Shown: positions 47,202 through 58,698, counted from the stretch's first letter. The stretch is DNA of 64,000 nt from Nocardia terrae (GCF_009760405.1 NZ_WRPP01000001.1:868001-932000), one strand, 5' to 3'. Translations and numbers: made by a program. The notes: generated by a model from the sequence alone, not told the origin.

Positions 47202-48716
47202 ATGAGCGCAGCGACCGTGGACTTGATGGACTACTCCGATGTCATCGACCGGTACGACCCGGTGCTCGGCATGGAGGTACACGTCGAGCTGGGCACCGCG
47301 ACCAAGATGTTCTGCGGCTGCCCGACCGAATTCGGCGCCGAGCCCAACACCCAGGTGTGCCCGGTCTGCCTGGGCCTGCCGGGCTCGCTGCCGGTGGTGA
47401 ACGAGAAGGCCGTCGAGGCCGCGATCCGCATCGGGCTGGCGCTGAACTGCTCCATCACCCCGTGGGGCCGGTTCGCCCGGAAGAACTACTTCTACCCGGA
47501 CCAGCCGAAGAACTACCAGATCAGCCAGTACGACGAGCCCATCGCCGCGAACGGCCACCTGGATGTGGTGCTCGATGACGGCACGGTCTTCCGCGTCGAC
47601 ATCGAGCGCGCCCACATGGAGGAGGACACCGGCAAGTCGCTGCACGTCGGTGGAGCCACCGGTCGCATCCACGGCGCCTCGCACTCGCTGCTCGACTACA
47701 ACCGCGCGGGCGTGCCGCTCATCGAGATCGTCACCAAGCCCATCGAAGGTGCGGGCGAGCGCGCTCCCGAGGTGGCCCGCGCGTACGTGACCGCGCTGCG
47801 CGAGGTGCTCAAGTCGCTCGACGTCTCCGACGTGAAGATGGAGCAGGGCTCGATGCGCTGCGACGTCAACGTGTCGCTGATGCCCAAGGGCGCCAAGGAG
47901 TTCGGCACCCGCACCGAGACCAAGAACGTGAACTCGCTCAAGAGCGTCGAGGTCGCGGTGCGCTTCGAGATGCGCCGGCAGGCCGTGGTGCTGTCCTCGG
48001 GCGGCTCGATCCTGATGGAGACCCGCCACTTCCACGAGACCGACGGCACCACCTCGTCGGGTCGCGTCAAGGAGACCGCCGAGGACTACCGCTACTTCCC
48101 GGAGCCGGACCTCGAGCCCATCGCGCCCGACGCCGCCTGGGTCGAGGAACTGCGCGGCACCATCCCCGAATACCCGTGGCTGCGCCGCGCCCGCATCCAG
48201 TCCGACTGGGGCCTGTCCGACGAGGTCTTCCGCGACCTGGTCAATGCGGGTGCGCTGGACCTGATCATCGCCACGGTCGACGCGGGTTCCTCGGTCGACG
48301 CCGCCCGTTCCTGGTGGGTCGCCTACCTGACCGAAAAGGCCAAGGAGCGTGAGGTTTCCCTCGAGGACCTCCCCATCACCCCGAAGCAGGTCGCCGAGGT
48401 GGCGGGCCTGGTCGAGGCCAAGACCATCAACAACAAGGTCGCCAAGCAGGTCGTCGACTTCGTCCTCGCCGGTGAGGGCGAGCCCGCCCAGATCGTCGAA
48501 GCCAAGGGCCTCGGCATGGTCTCCGACGACTCGGCCCTGCAGTCCGAGGTCGAGAAGGCCCTCGCCGCCAACCCCGACATCGCCGAGAAGATCCGCTCCG
48601 GCAAGATCCAGGCCGCCGGCAAGGTCGTCGGCGACGTCATGAAGGCCACCCGCGGCCAGGCCGACGCCGCCCGCGTCCGCGAACTCGTCCTCGCCGCCTG
48701 CGGCGTGGAGGGCTAG
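47202..48716 (+). CDS. gatB: Asp-tRNA(Asn)/Glu-tRNA(Gln) amidotransferase subunit B
   Basis: 504 residues from the ATG at 47202 (AGGA 8 bp upstream; ATG 47193 is an alternative). GatB signatures are intact: [38 protein letters not shown], the kinase-like core and the C-terminal YqeY tail ([23 protein letters not shown]). It phosphorylates the misacylated aminoacyl group and accepts ammonia from GatA. It lies 25 bp after the exporter permease, an unexpectedly close link to accessory genes, and ends at a perfect palindromic terminator. Confidence 0.97.
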   Translation: MSAATVDLMDYSDVIDRYDPVLGMEVHVELGTATKMFCGCPTEFGAEPNTQVCPVCLGLPGSLPVVNEKAVEAAIRIGLALNCSITPWGRFARKNYFYPDQPKNYQISQYDEPIAANGHLDVVLDDGTVFRVDIERAHMEEDTGKSLHVGGATGRIHGASHSLLDYNRAGVPLIEIVTKPIEGAGERAPEVARAYVTALREVLKSLDVSDVKMEQGSMRCDVNVSLMPKGAKEFGTRTETKNVNSLKSVEVAVRFEMRRQAVVLSSGGSILMETRHFHETDGTTSSGRVKETAEDYRYFPEPDLEPIAPDAAWVEELRGTIPEYPWLRRARIQSDWGLSDEVFRDLVNAGALDLIIATVDAGSSVDAARSWWVAYLTEKAKEREVSLEDLPITPKQVAEVAGLVEAKTINNKVAKQVVDFVLAGEGEPAQIVEAKGLGMVSDDSALQSEVEKALAANPDIAEKIRSGKIQAAGKVVGDVMKATRGQADAARVRELVLAACGVEG

Positions 48717-48724
48717 CCGAACTC

Positions 48725-48770
48725 CTCGAAACATCCTGTGGCGCACGGTGATCACCGTGCGCCACAGTCG
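48725..48770 (+). terminator. gatB terminator, perfect 32-bp palindrome
   Basis: CTGTGGCGCACGGTGA at 48736-48751 is followed directly by its exact reverse complement at 48752-48767. The 46-bp segment 48725-48770 resembles the hairpin at 49751-49796 on the other side of the merR-type gene, including the leading CT-[CT]-GAAACA. Confidence 0.8.
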
Positions 48771-48924
48771 TTTCCGCCCCCATTAGGTCCGGCCTGCCTA
48801 CGCTGAGTCCACCCCGCCCACCACATTCTCGAATCGAGGCGCTCGGCACCAGCCGCGCGCCCCGAGCTTTGAGCAATCATGGGCTTGACCCTCACACCGT
48901 GTGAGGCCCGAGCCTGGAGGAGTC

Positions 48925-49740
48925 ATGTTCAGTATTGGAGACTTCGCCAGGTTCGGGTCGGTGTCCGTGCGGATGCTGCGCCACTACGACGAGATCGGAC
49001 TGCTGCGGCCGTTCGAGGTTGATCCCTGTACCGGCTACCGGTCGTATTCGGCCGAACAGCTCGCGCGGCTCAACCGCATCGTCGCGTTGAAGGATCTCGG
49101 ATTCACCTTGAATCAGGTGGCCGAGATGCTCGACGGGCAACTGTCGGTGGAACGGCTGCAGGGAATGCTGCAGCTGCGCCGCGCCCAGTTGGCCACTCAG
49201 GTGGCCGCGGATTCCGCGCGACTCGCGTCCGTCGAGGCGAGGCTCCTGCGTATCGAAAGTGAGGGCGTCATGTCCGAGCAGGAAATCGTCGTGAAACCCC
49301 TGTCCGCCACGCTGGTCGCCGAAATGACCGGTGTCGCGGCCGAATCCGGAGAGGCCGCGGTCGGGCCGATCATCGAGCAGCTGTATGCCCGCATGGCGAA
49401 GGCGATTCCGGAGTCCGGGCTCACCATCACCGGTGCTCCGATCGTGTATTACGAAGAGCTGGACGAGGGTCTGCGCGTGCACGTCGCGCATCAGGTCGCG
49501 GGCACCGCCGCCCCCGGCGCCCCGTTCGATCTGCTCCTGCTGCCGGAGGTGCCCAAGGCCGCCACGCTGGCCCACCGCGGGAAGCTGGCGGAGCTGTGCG
49601 TGTCCTTCGAGGCCATGGGGCGCTGGGCCGACGAAAACGGGTACAAGCCCAACGCTCCGATTCGCGAGGTCTACCTCGAGGCCCCCGGCGATCCGGCCTC
49701 CGACGAGTGGATCATCGAACTCCAGATGCCGGTCGGCTGA
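48925..49740 (+). CDS. MerR-family regulator with GyrI-like effector domain
   Basis: 271 residues from the ATG at 48925 with GGAGG 5 bp upstream. The MerR HTH and wing are at 1-70 (FSIGDFARFGSVSVRMLRHYDEIGLL, GYRSYSAEQLARLNRIVALKDLGF), with a dimerisation coiled coil at 75-110. A GyrI-like/AraC effector-binding domain spans about 125-271. This is the BmrR/BltR arrangement, in which drug-like cations switch the regulator. No efflux gene is adjacent. The gene is bracketed by two related hairpins and sits between gatB and lppZ. Confidence 0.9.
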   Translation: MFSIGDFARFGSVSVRMLRHYDEIGLLRPFEVDPCTGYRSYSAEQLARLNRIVALKDLGFTLNQVAEMLDGQLSVERLQGMLQLRRAQLATQVAADSARLASVEARLLRIESEGVMSEQEIVVKPLSATLVAEMTGVAAESGEAAVGPIIEQLYARMAKAIPESGLTITGAPIVYYEELDEGLRVHVAHQVAGTAAPGAPFDLLLLPEVPKAATLAHRGKLAELCVSFEAMGRWADENGYKPNAPIREVYLEAPGDPASDEWIIELQMPVG

Positions 49741-49750
49741 CCCTCTCGGC

Positions 49751-49796
49751 CTTGAAACAACCGCGGCGCACAGCTTTCACTGTGCGCCGCGAGTCG
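49751..49796. terminator. Bidirectional terminator between merR-type gene and lppZ
   Basis: CGCGGCGCACAG (49762-49773) pairs perfectly with CTGTGCGCCGCG (49780-49791) around a CTTTCA loop. It lies between convergent genes, 21 bp after the regulator stop and 12 bp before the lppZ stop. The 46-bp frame is similar to 48725-48770. Confidence 0.82.
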
Positions 49797-49803
49797 GTCC
49801 GGG

Positions 49804-50949
49804 CTACGAGCGTTCGCCGCCGCCGCCCGCGGCCGGCGGCGGGATCCGCACGACGCGGTCGTCGTACTGGTTGGGGTTGCCGTCGGGCTTGTTGACGGTG
49901 CCGACCCAGATATTGCCGTCGCCGCCGAGCGCCGCGCCGTCGAGGCGGCCGTACTTGTCCTGCGCCAGCACCGACGGCGTGGCCGTCACGGCGTGGGTGT
50001 CCTTGTCGGCGGTGGCGAGGGCCAGACCCTTCTGATTGGTGAGGGAAATGGCCACCCCGTCGGTCGCGGCCGCACACCCCGCGACACCCGGGTGATCGGG
50101 CCACGACCACGCCTTCACCGCGACCCCGTCGGGACCGACGCGTTGCAGCCGGTCCTCGGTCGCGGTGCGGTCGGTGAACCAGATGGAATCCTTGCCGTCG
50201 GTGCACACCCCGCCCGCCACGCCGATCCCGGACACCACCACGTCAGCCGATGCACCGGGTGCGGGCGAGTCGATGCTGAGCAGCTTGCCGGCCATCGAGC
50301 TGGTGTCGCCCGCCAGCGCCGGATTGCCCGCGTCGCCGGTGAGGATCAACATGCGATTGCGCAGGAAGTCGATCGACCCGCGATTGCCGTTGACGCCCTT
50401 GGGGATTCCGGTCAGGATCGGCTTGGGCTCGCCGCCGTCGGTGGAGATGCGCACCACCCGGTTGTCGCTCGCGGTGGTGATGTAGGCGTAGATCAGCCCG
50501 TCCTCGCTGAAGGTGGGGGAGAGCGCGAGCCCGGTGATCCCGCCGTCCCCGGCCGGGTCCACATCGAGCTTGGCGACCTCGATCGGCGCGGGCGGCTCAC
50601 CCTCGTCGGTGGCGACGACCTTCAGGATCCGCCCCGTCATCCGCTCGGCCACCAGCGCGCTCCCGCCGTCGGGCAGCGCGACCAGTCCGGCCGTGGTGTC
50701 CAGGCACGAAACCACCACCGCGATATCGGGATCCACGCACGGCAGATCCGGCCGTTTGGCATTGGTGGCCGGGGCCTTCGGCGTGCTGCTGTTGGGCTCG
50801 GCGTCCTGCCAGGTCGGTTCGGTGGTGAACGGGCTCGAGGCCCGATCGTCGAAGCGGGCGCAACCGGAGAGCAGTAGCGCACCGAGCGTCACGCCCAATG
50901 CGACATTCCGCGCACCCACCCTGACACGGCCTCCGGCAACCAAACTCAT
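49804..50949 (-). CDS. lppZ: LppZ-like lipoprotein, PQQ-type glucose/sorbosone dehydrogenase-fold beta propeller
   Basis: 381 residues from the ATG at 50949. The signal peptide VALGVTLGALLLSGC has a clear lipobox. The mature part is a six-bladed propeller of the GSDH/sorbosone dehydrogenase family, with repeated blades such as GGITGLALSPTFSEDGLIYAYI and NRGSIDFLRNRMLILTGDAGN. M. tuberculosis LppZ (Rv3006, 373 residues) is in the same relative place, divergent from the DoxX gene. Enzyme activity is unproven; it is probably a surface lipoprotein. Confidence 0.9.
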   Translation of the reverse strand: MSLVAGGRVRVGARNVALGVTLGALLLSGCARFDDRASSPFTTEPTWQDAEPNSSTPKAPATNAKRPDLPCVDPDIAVVVSCLDTTAGLVALPDGGSALVAERMTGRILKVVATDEGEPPAPIEVAKLDVDPAGDGGITGLALSPTFSEDGLIYAYITTASDNRVVRISTDGGEPKPILTGIPKGVNGNRGSIDFLRNRMLILTGDAGNPALAGDTSSMAGKLLSIDSPAPGASADVVVSGIGVAGGVCTDGKDSIWFTDRTATEDRLQRVGPDGVAVKAWSWPDHPGVAGCAAATDGVAISLTNQKGLALATADKDTHAVTATPSVLAQDKYGRLDGAALGGDGNIWVGTVNKPDGNPNQYDDRVVRIPPPAAGGGGERS

Positions 50950-51069
50950 GGTTGAGACGTTACGGAAAAGCGGCCGCCGCCGCTCGGACGGGGTGTCGCA
51001 ATATCGCGCCGTGGCGTGAATCGGACTGTGGACACGCCCGTGTTCTGCTGTGTATCGCGCCCTTCTGGC

Positions 51070-51076
51070 TAATACT
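51070..51076 (+). promoter_or_regulatory. Probable -10 element of the DoxX gene
   Basis: TAATACT lies 10 bp before the GTG at 51086, so transcription would start almost at the start codon. No Shine-Dalgarno is visible. This suggests a leaderless mRNA, common in mycobacteria and relatives. Confidence 0.5.
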
Positions 51077-51085
51077 CTGAGCCGG

Positions 51086-51982
51086 GTGACAGACAAGCCG
51101 ACCGAGCCGTCCGCCGAGCCGGGCGACACCACGCCCGCAACGCTGCGACCGGCCGGTGCACCGGTCCGCAGCCCCTTCGACTCGCCGACCGAGCAGTTCG
51201 CCGCGGCGTCCTCGGTGCAGACCACCGAGAAGACCCCGGACCAGACGACCGAGAAACTGCCCCGCACCGACGAGGAACTCGGCCTGGACCCGGAGGTCCC
51301 GCTCTACTCCCAGGTCAAGAACGCCATTCCGGGAGTGGAGAACAGCACCACCACCGAGCCGTCCCCGACCTATTCCTTCGCCAGCATCCCCCCGGCGCCC
51401 GCCGCGCCCGCCGACGGCAACGGTCGTCCACGCCGCCGCGACGACCGCCGCGGCACCCTGGACCTCGGACTGCTGTTGCTGCGCTTGGTCATCGGCGGCA
51501 CCTTCGTCTACCACGGCCTGCAGAAGGCCGCGGGCTGGTTTCACGGGCCCGGCCTGGACGGCATCAAGACCGCCATGGAGAACGGGGGCTGGAAGCACGT
51601 CGATCTGGCCGCGCCCATGCTGATCGCCGGTGAGCTCGGCGGCGGCGTCCTGGTCGCCCTCGGCCTGGCCACCCCGCTGGCCTCGGGCGCACTGCTCGCG
51701 GTCATCCTCGACGCGTGGATGTGGAAGCAGGGCATGGTGCCCGGATTCCAGTACTCCGCCAAGGGCAACTCGGTCGAACTCGAGTCGATCCTGGCGGGCC
51801 TGACCCTGGTCCTGATCCTCACCGGCCCCGGCCGCCTGTCCCTGGACCGCAACCGCGGCTGGGCGACCCGGCCGTTCCTCGGGTCGCTGGCGGTGATCGT
51901 CGCCGCGGTGGCGACGGCCATCCTGGTCTATGCCTACCTGCACGGCGGCAACCCGCTCGCCGAAATCGGTCCGTTCGACTGA
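51086..51982 (+). CDS. DoxX-family membrane protein (Rv3005c type)
   Basis: 298 residues from the GTG at 51086. The first 125 residues are a Pro/Thr-rich cytoplasmic region (PTEPSAEPGDTTPATLRP and similar). The DoxX domain follows, with about four helices starting at GTLDLGLLLLRLVIGGTFVYHGLQKA and passing through MLIAGELGGGVLVALGLATPLASG. Rv3005c of M. tuberculosis, the DoxX member of a membrane oxidoreductase complex that detoxifies superoxide with SodA and SseA, occupies the same place. The equivalence is by synteny and domain; the long N-terminal extension is noteworthy. Confidence 0.88.
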   Translation: MTDKPTEPSAEPGDTTPATLRPAGAPVRSPFDSPTEQFAAASSVQTTEKTPDQTTEKLPRTDEELGLDPEVPLYSQVKNAIPGVENSTTTEPSPTYSFASIPPAPAAPADGNGRPRRRDDRRGTLDLGLLLLRLVIGGTFVYHGLQKAAGWFHGPGLDGIKTAMENGGWKHVDLAAPMLIAGELGGGVLVALGLATPLASGALLAVILDAWMWKQGMVPGFQYSAKGNSVELESILAGLTLVLILTGPGRLSLDRNRGWATRPFLGSLAVIVAAVATAILVYAYLHGGNPLAEIGPFD

Positions 51983-51996
51983 TATACCGAAACACG

Positions 51997-52033
51997 AAGC
52001 GGCCGGGATGATCACCGATCATCCCGGCCGCTT
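51997..52033. terminator. Bidirectional terminator
   Basis: AAGCGGCCGGGATGAT (51997-52012) pairs perfectly with ATCATCCCGGCCGCTT (52018-52033) around CACCG, and TTTCGGTTTTCC follows. It lies between the convergent DoxX gene and the small gene at 52043. Confidence 0.88.
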
Positions 52034-52042
52034 TCGGTTTTC

Positions 52043-52342
52043 CTAGAACTGGCGTGCAGTCCAGGACTGCCACTCCTGGAAGGTCTCCTGGTGGAGCTGG
52101 AGCACCCGGCCCGACTTGGCGTCGATCTCCTGGTTGAGCATCGCCTTGTGCGCGTTGCTCTGCATGATCTCGTCCGGAGTCATCATGAACTCGGTCGATT
52201 CCAGGTGCCGCACTTCCGCGGCCAGCTCCTCGGCCTCGGCGAGCAGCGTCTTCGCCTCGGCATTGCGGGCATCCGACCGCGCGAGCATGGCCGAGTAGTC
52301 GGCAAGCATGGAGTCGGCTTTGCCGATGTATTCGATTGTCAT
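52043..52342 (-). CDS. Small helical protein of unknown function
   Basis: 99 residues from the ATG at 52342. The sequence is strongly helical, with heptad-like spacing (ADSMLADYSAMLARSDARNAEAKTLL, then LAEEAEELAAEVRHLESTEF-like acidic turns), and ends QEWQSWTARQF. It has neither signal nor membrane segment. It follows ilvD by 38 bp on the same strand and may be cotranscribed. The gap carries a 14-bp direct repeat (TGAATTACGGC-R-CG) at about 52354 and 52377. No family is recognised. Confidence 0.68.
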   Translation of the reverse strand: MTIEYIGKADSMLADYSAMLARSDARNAEAKTLLAEAEELAAEVRHLESTEFMMTPDEIMQSNAHKAMLNQEIDAKSGRVLQLHQETFQEWQSWTARQF

Positions 52343-52380
52343 TCCGTTGCTTTCTTGAATTACGGCGCGGCTTTGCTGAA

Positions 52381-54222
52381 TTACGGCACGCGCCGGACGG
52401 CACCCTTGTCGGCGGAGGTGGCGAGCGCGGCGTAGGCCCGTAGCGCGGTCGTCACCGGGCGCTCCCGGTTCACGGGCTGCCAAGGCCGTTCGGACGCTTC
52501 CATCTTCACGCGGCGCTCCGCGAGAACCTCTTCGGGGACCAGCAATTCGAGCGCGCGGGTGTGCACGTCGATGCGGATGCGGTCACCGTTCTCGATCAGG
52601 CCGATGGACCCGCCGCTGGCCGCCTCCGGGGAGATGTGGCCGATGGACAGGCCCGAGGTGCCGCCGGAGAACCGGCCGTCGGTGATGAGCGCGCACACCT
52701 TGCCCAGACCGACGCCCTTGAGGAACGAGGTGGGGTGCAGCATCTCCTGCATGCCCGGACCGCCCGAGGGACCCTCGTAGCGGACCACGACCACATCGCC
52801 GGGCTGGATCTCCTTGCCCAGGATCTTGGAGACCGCCTCCTCCTGGGACTCGACCACGACGGCCGGGCCCTCGAAGGTGAACAGGTCCTCGTCGATGCCC
52901 GCGGTCTTGAGGATCGCGCCGTCGGGAGCGATATTGCCGCGCAGCACGCACAGCCCGCCCTCGACGGTGTAGGCGTGCGCCTTGTCGCGGATGCAGCCGC
53001 CCTCGGCGTCGGTGTCCAGCGAGGACCAGCGGTTCTCGGTGGAGAACGGCACAGTGGTGCGGACACCGCCGGGCGCGGCGTGGAACAGCTCGATGGCTTC
53101 CTCGGAAGCCTTGCCGGAGCGGATGTCCCAGGTGTCGAGCCACTCGTCGAAGGACCTGGTGTGCACGGTGGTCACGTCGGTCTGCAGCAGACCGGCGCGG
53201 CGCAGTTCACCGAGGATCGCGGGAATGCCACCGGCGCGGTGCACATCCTCCATGTGGTAGTCGGAGTTCGGCGACACCTTCGACAGGCACGGCACCTGGC
53301 GCGAGATCTGGTCGATGCTCTGCAGATCGAACTCGATCTCACCCTCCTGCGCGGCGGCGAGGGTGTGCAGCACCGTGTTGGTGGAGCCGCCCATGGCGAC
53401 GTCGAGGGCCATGGCGTTGTGGAAAGCCTTGGCATTGGCCACGTTTCGCGGCAGCACCGACGCGTCGTCGTCGCGGTACCAGCGGGTGGCGATGTCCACG
53501 ATCACCCGTCCGGCCTTCTCGAACAGGGCGCGGCGCGCCGCGTGGGTGGCCAGCGTCGAACCGTTGCCCGGCAGCGACAGGCCCAGCGCCTCGGTGAGGC
53601 AGTTCATCGAGTTGGCGGTGAACATGCCCGAGCAGGAACCACAGGTCGGGCACGCGGAGCGCTCGACCTCGGTGAGCCCGTCCTCGGAGACGGTCGGCGA
53701 GGCGCTCGCGGAGATGGCGGTGATCAGGTCGGTCGGGGCCTGGGCCACGCCGCCGACGACCACGGCCTTACCGGCCTCCATCGGGCCGCCGGAGACGAAC
53801 ACGGCCGGAATGTTCAGGCGCATGGCGGCATTCAGCATGCCGGGGGTGATCTTGTCGCAGTTGGAGATGCAGACCAGCGCGTCCGCGGTGTGCGCGTTGG
53901 CCATGTATTCCACGGAGTCCGCGATGATCTCGCGCGAGGGCAGCGAGTACAGCATGCCGCCGTGACCCATCGCGATGCCGTCGTCGACCGCGATGGTGTG
54001 GAACTCGCGCGGCACGCCACCGGCCGCGCGTACCGCCTCGGCCACGATCTCGCCGACGTCCTTCAGGTGCACGTGGCCGGGCACGAACTGGGTGTACGAG
54101 TTCGCGATGGCGACGATCGGCTTCCCGAAGTCGGAGTCGTCGAGGCCGGTCGCGCGCCAGAGGGCGCGAGCGCCCGCGGCATTGCGTCCGACGGTGGTGG
54201 TGCGTGAGCGAAGCGGTGGCAT
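52381..54222 (-). CDS. ilvD: Dihydroxy-acid dehydratase
   Basis: 613 residues. Fe-S ligands are in [13 protein letters not shown] and [19 protein letters not shown]; the N-terminus [22 protein letters not shown] is typical of the long IlvD group. The enzyme makes 2-ketoisovalerate and 2-keto-3-methylvalerate in valine/isoleucine synthesis. It stands about 0.9 kb from ilvBNC on the opposite strand, separated by the cfp6 gene. In M. tuberculosis ilvD is elsewhere (Rv0189c), so the present linkage brings the four enzyme genes together. Confidence 0.97.
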   Translation of the reverse strand: MPPLRSRTTTVGRNAAGARALWRATGLDDSDFGKPIVAIANSYTQFVPGHVHLKDVGEIVAEAVRAAGGVPREFHTIAVDDGIAMGHGGMLYSLPSREIIADSVEYMANAHTADALVCISNCDKITPGMLNAAMRLNIPAVFVSGGPMEAGKAVVVGGVAQAPTDLITAISASASPTVSEDGLTEVERSACPTCGSCSGMFTANSMNCLTEALGLSLPGNGSTLATHAARRALFEKAGRVIVDIATRWYRDDDASVLPRNVANAKAFHNAMALDVAMGGSTNTVLHTLAAAQEGEIEFDLQSIDQISRQVPCLSKVSPNSDYHMEDVHRAGGIPAILGELRRAGLLQTDVTTVHTRSFDEWLDTWDIRSGKASEEAIELFHAAPGGVRTTVPFSTENRWSSLDTDAEGGCIRDKAHAYTVEGGLCVLRGNIAPDGAILKTAGIDEDLFTFEGPAVVVESQEEAVSKILGKEIQPGDVVVVRYEGPSGGPGMQEMLHPTSFLKGVGLGKVCALITDGRFSGGTSGLSIGHISPEAASGGSIGLIENGDRIRIDVHTRALELLVPEEVLAERRVKMEASERPWQPVNRERPVTTALRAYAALATSADKGAVRRVP

Positions 54223-54345
54223 GGGTCAGGTCCTCGGTTTTGTGTGTCGCAGTGGGCTGTTGAGCGACTGTCCGGCGGGGTTCAACGTTACTCCCGGGCC
54301 ATGACCTCGATCACCGCCGGTAGAAACTCTGCACCCCCGAAACGC

Positions 54346-54870
54346 CTACGACTCGCCGGTTTCGGCCTCGGGCTGCGTGGTTTCGGCCTCGGGCTCGGTG
54401 GATCCGTCCGCGTCGTCGGACTCCTCGGGCTCGGCGAAGGGGTCCGGGATGCGGCCGTGGGAGGCGTCGACCAGAACCGCGAGCTGGCTGTAGCCCACTG
54501 CGGGCAGCGTCACATCGGAGTCGTCGGTCAGATGCACCTGCAGGTAGCCGCGATCGGGGATGCGCAGACCCCGCACCTCGGACCAGTCGATGTGCCGCGA
54601 GCCGAACATGGTGCGGGTGTCGATCCCATTGTCCGAGACGGTGGTGCGCGTCCGCTCGACCCAATACGCCACCGCCAGCGGGATCGCGAACAGGATCCAC
54701 AGCACTTTCGGCCAGCCGAAGAAGGGGAAGGCCACGCAGAACAGCAGGATGAACACCCCGAGGTGAGCGAGCCGGGGGATGCGGATCACGCGACCCGCGT
54801 CCGATTCGGACTCGGGCGTGTGGGACGATCGAGCAGGTGGCACGGACTGATGCTGTGAGGACACACCCAC
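54346..54870 (-). CDS. PH-domain membrane protein (Cfp6/Rv3004 type)
   Basis: 174 residues, GTG start. Two hydrophobic helices (LGVFILLFCVAFPFFGWPKVLWILFAIPLAVAYWV, residues 37-71) are followed by a bacterial PH domain (TTVSDNGIDTRTMFGSRHIDWSEVRGLRIP through VLVDASHGRI) and an acidic Glu/Thr tail. This matches Cfp6 of M. tuberculosis in content and in position next to ilvB. Though found in culture filtrate there, the sequence reads as an inner-membrane protein. Function unknown. Confidence 0.88.
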   Translation of the reverse strand: MGVSSQHQSVPPARSSHTPESESDAGRVIRIPRLAHLGVFILLFCVAFPFFGWPKVLWILFAIPLAVAYWVERTRTTVSDNGIDTRTMFGSRHIDWSEVRGLRIPDRGYLQVHLTDDSDVTLPAVGYSQLAVLVDASHGRIPDPFAEPEESDDADGSTEPEAETTQPEAETGES

Positions 54871-54979
54871 ATCCTTGCATCATGGTGAACGGACCCGATT
54901 AACCGCACTGTCTCACATAATGAGACCCAATAGGTCAGCTGTTTGACTGAACGACCAACGCGCAATTACCGTCGAGCGC

Positions 54980-55027
54980 GTGAATCGAACCGAGCTTCTC
55001 GTAATCGGCCGGCGCGTCCAGCGCTGA
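54980..55027 (+). CDS. Leader peptide of the ilvBNC attenuator
   Basis: The GTG at 54980 opens a 15-codon frame, MNRTELLVIGRRVQR, ending in TGA at 55025-55027. Codons 6-9 are Leu-Leu-Val-Ile, exactly the end products of the pathway, and another Val is codon 13. Ribosome stalling here when branched-chain aminoacyl-tRNA is scarce would alter folding of the following RNA. The frame is too short to show codon bias, so the identity rests on content and position 138 bp before ilvB. Confidence 0.8.
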   Translation: MNRTELLVIGRRVQR

Positions 55028-55111
55028 GCCGACGACTGCAGGTCATTTACGTCAGCTCGCAGCTGCGACGCGCCACCCTCGAACAGCCACCTGGCTGTCG
55101 GGGGCTTTTTT
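55011..55111 (+). promoter_or_regulatory. Transcription attenuator upstream of ilvB
   Basis: GGCGCGTC (55011-55018, inside the leader frame) can pair with GACGCGCC (55067-55074). A palindrome CGCAGCTGCG lies just before the latter arm. The terminator is ACAGCCA-CC-TGGCTGT (55083-55098), followed by CGGGGGC and six T residues (55106-55111). When ribosomes cover the leader codons the long-range pair is blocked. The exact alternative folds were not computed. Confidence 0.72.
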
Positions 55112-55164
55112 GTGTTCAGGCAAGTCCATGAACTGGAACGACAAGCAGTAAAGGAACCAAGACG

Positions 55165-57116
55165 GTGAGCGCACCTACCGCACGGCCCGGGCCCTCGGCC
55201 CGCAAGCCTGCGCCCTCTGCCCAGCCGACCGCGGCTCCGGCCGCGACCCCGAACCGCCGCCAGGTCCCGCCCGAGCGGGTCACCGGCGCGCAGTCGGTCG
55301 TTCGCTCCCTCGAGGAGCTCGGCGTCGACACGGTTTTCGGTATTCCGGGCGGTGCGATTCTTCCCGTCTACGACCCGCTGTTCGACTCGACCAAGGTCCG
55401 CCACGTGCTGGTGCGCCACGAGCAGGGCGCGGGTCACGCCGCGACCGGCTACGCCCAGGCAACCGGCAAGGTCGGTGTGTGCATGGCCACGTCCGGTCCC
55501 GGTGCGACCAACCTGGTCACCCCGATCGCGGACGCGCAGATGGACTCGGTGCCGCTGGTGGCCATCACCGGCCAGGTCGGCCGCTCGCTGATCGGCACCG
55601 ACGCCTTCCAGGAAGCCGACATCTCCGGCATCACCATGGCGTGCACCAAGCACAACTTCCTGGTCACCGACCCGATCGACATCCCGCGCATGATCGCCGA
55701 GGCGTTCCACCTGGCCGCCACCGGCCGCCCGGGCGCGGTCCTGGTCGACATCCCGAAGGACGTGCTGCAGGCGCAGACCACCTTCTCCTGGCCGCCGGAG
55801 ATGAAGCTGCCCGGCTACCGTCCGGTGACCAAGCCGCACGGCAAGCAGGTGCGTGAGGCCGCCCGGATGATCATGGACGCCAAGGCGCCCGTGCTCTACG
55901 TCGGCGGCGGTGTCATCAAGGCCGACGCCAACGAGGAGCTCCTCGAGCTGGCCGAGCTGACCGGCATCCCGGTGGTCACCACCCTGATGGCGCGCGGCGC
56001 GTTCCCGGACTCGCACACCCTCAACATGGGTATGCCGGGCATGCACGGCACCGTGGGAGCCGTTGCGGCACTGCAGCGTTCGGATCTGCTGATCACCCTC
56101 GGCGCGCGCTTCGACGACCGCGTCACCGGCCAGCTGGACTCGTTCGCGGTGGGCGCCAAGGTGATCCACGCCGACATCGACCCCGCCGAGATCGGCAAGA
56201 ACCGCCACGCCGACGTGCCGATCGTGGGCGACTGCCGCGAGGTCATCACCGAGCTGATCGAGACGCTGAAGGCCGACCCGGCCGCGTCGGGCAAGGCTCC
56301 GCTGCTGGACCTGACCGAGTGGTGGGCGTACCTGAGCAATGTCCGCGACAGCTACCCGCTGGGCTGGAAGACCCCGTCCGACGGTTCGCTCTCGCCCGAG
56401 TTCGTGATCGAGAAGCTGGGCCAGATGGCCGGTCCCGACGCGATCTACTGTGCGGGCGTCGGCCAGCACCAGATGTGGGCCGCGCAGTTCGTCAAGTACG
56501 AGAAGCCGCGCACCTGGCTGAACTCCGGTGGCCTGGGCACCATGGGCTACGCCGTGCCCGCCGCCATGGGCGCCAAGATGGGTATGCCGGACCGCGAGGT
56601 CTGGGCCATCGACGGTGACGGCTGCTTCCAGATGACCAACCAGGAGCTGGCCACCTGTGCCGTCGAGGGCGTGCCGATCAAGGTCGCGCTCATCAACAAC
56701 GGCAACCTGGGCATGGTCCGCCAGTGGCAGACCCTGTTCTACGAGCAGCGCTACTCCAACACCGACCTGGGCACCCACACCCTGCGCATCCCCGACTTCG
56801 TGAAGCTCGCGGAAGCCCTGGGCTGCCACGGTATTCGCGTGGAGAAGGAAGAGGACGTGGAGGCCGCGATCCGTGAGGCGCAGTCGATCAACGACCGTCC
56901 CGTGGTGATCGACTTCATCGTCGGCAAGGACGCGCAGGTGTGGCCGATGGTCGCCGCCGGCACCTCCAACGACGAGATCATGGCCGCGCGCGGCATCCGT
57001 CCGCTGTTCGACGACGACGAGTCGATCTCCGAGCCGGCCGTCATCCACGAGGCCATGTCGCACGAGCAGGCGTCGCTCACCGCCCACGAGCGTGCCGCCC
57101 AGAAGGGGACCCAGGA

Positions 57117-57120
<4 letters not shown>
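55165..57120 (+). CDS. ilvB: Acetolactate synthase (AHAS) large subunit
   Basis: 651 residues, GTG start. A 34-residue Pro/Ala-rich extension precedes the enzyme. The catalytic Glu is in [14 protein letters not shown], followed by the FAD-binding middle domain. The thiamine-diphosphate site [20 protein letters not shown] leads to [11 protein letters not shown]. It makes acetolactate and acetohydroxybutyrate, the first step of branched-chain amino acid synthesis. It is expressed from an attenuated leader and followed by ilvN with a 4-bp overlap (ATGA). It is the equivalent of Rv3003c (IlvB1). Confidence 0.97.
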
Positions 57121-58683
<1,563 letters not shown>

Positions 58684-58698
58684 GGTTTCCAGCTTTAC

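Noticed and set aside
46935..48755. 606-codon minus-strand frame opposite gatB
   Set aside because: Antisense shadow; repetitive G/L/V/D/R composition and no homologous motif.
52561..54207. 548-codon plus-strand frame opposite ilvD
   Set aside because: Antisense shadow of ilvD, which has intact Fe-S ligand motifs and the expected length.
55081..55111. Possible T-box or other amino-acid riboswitch before ilvB
   Set aside because: No T-box consensus or specifier stem was found; the LLVI leader peptide explains the region better.
54913..57087. 724-codon minus-strand frame opposite ilvB
   Set aside because: Antisense shadow of ilvB with no domain; long shadows are expected in this base composition.
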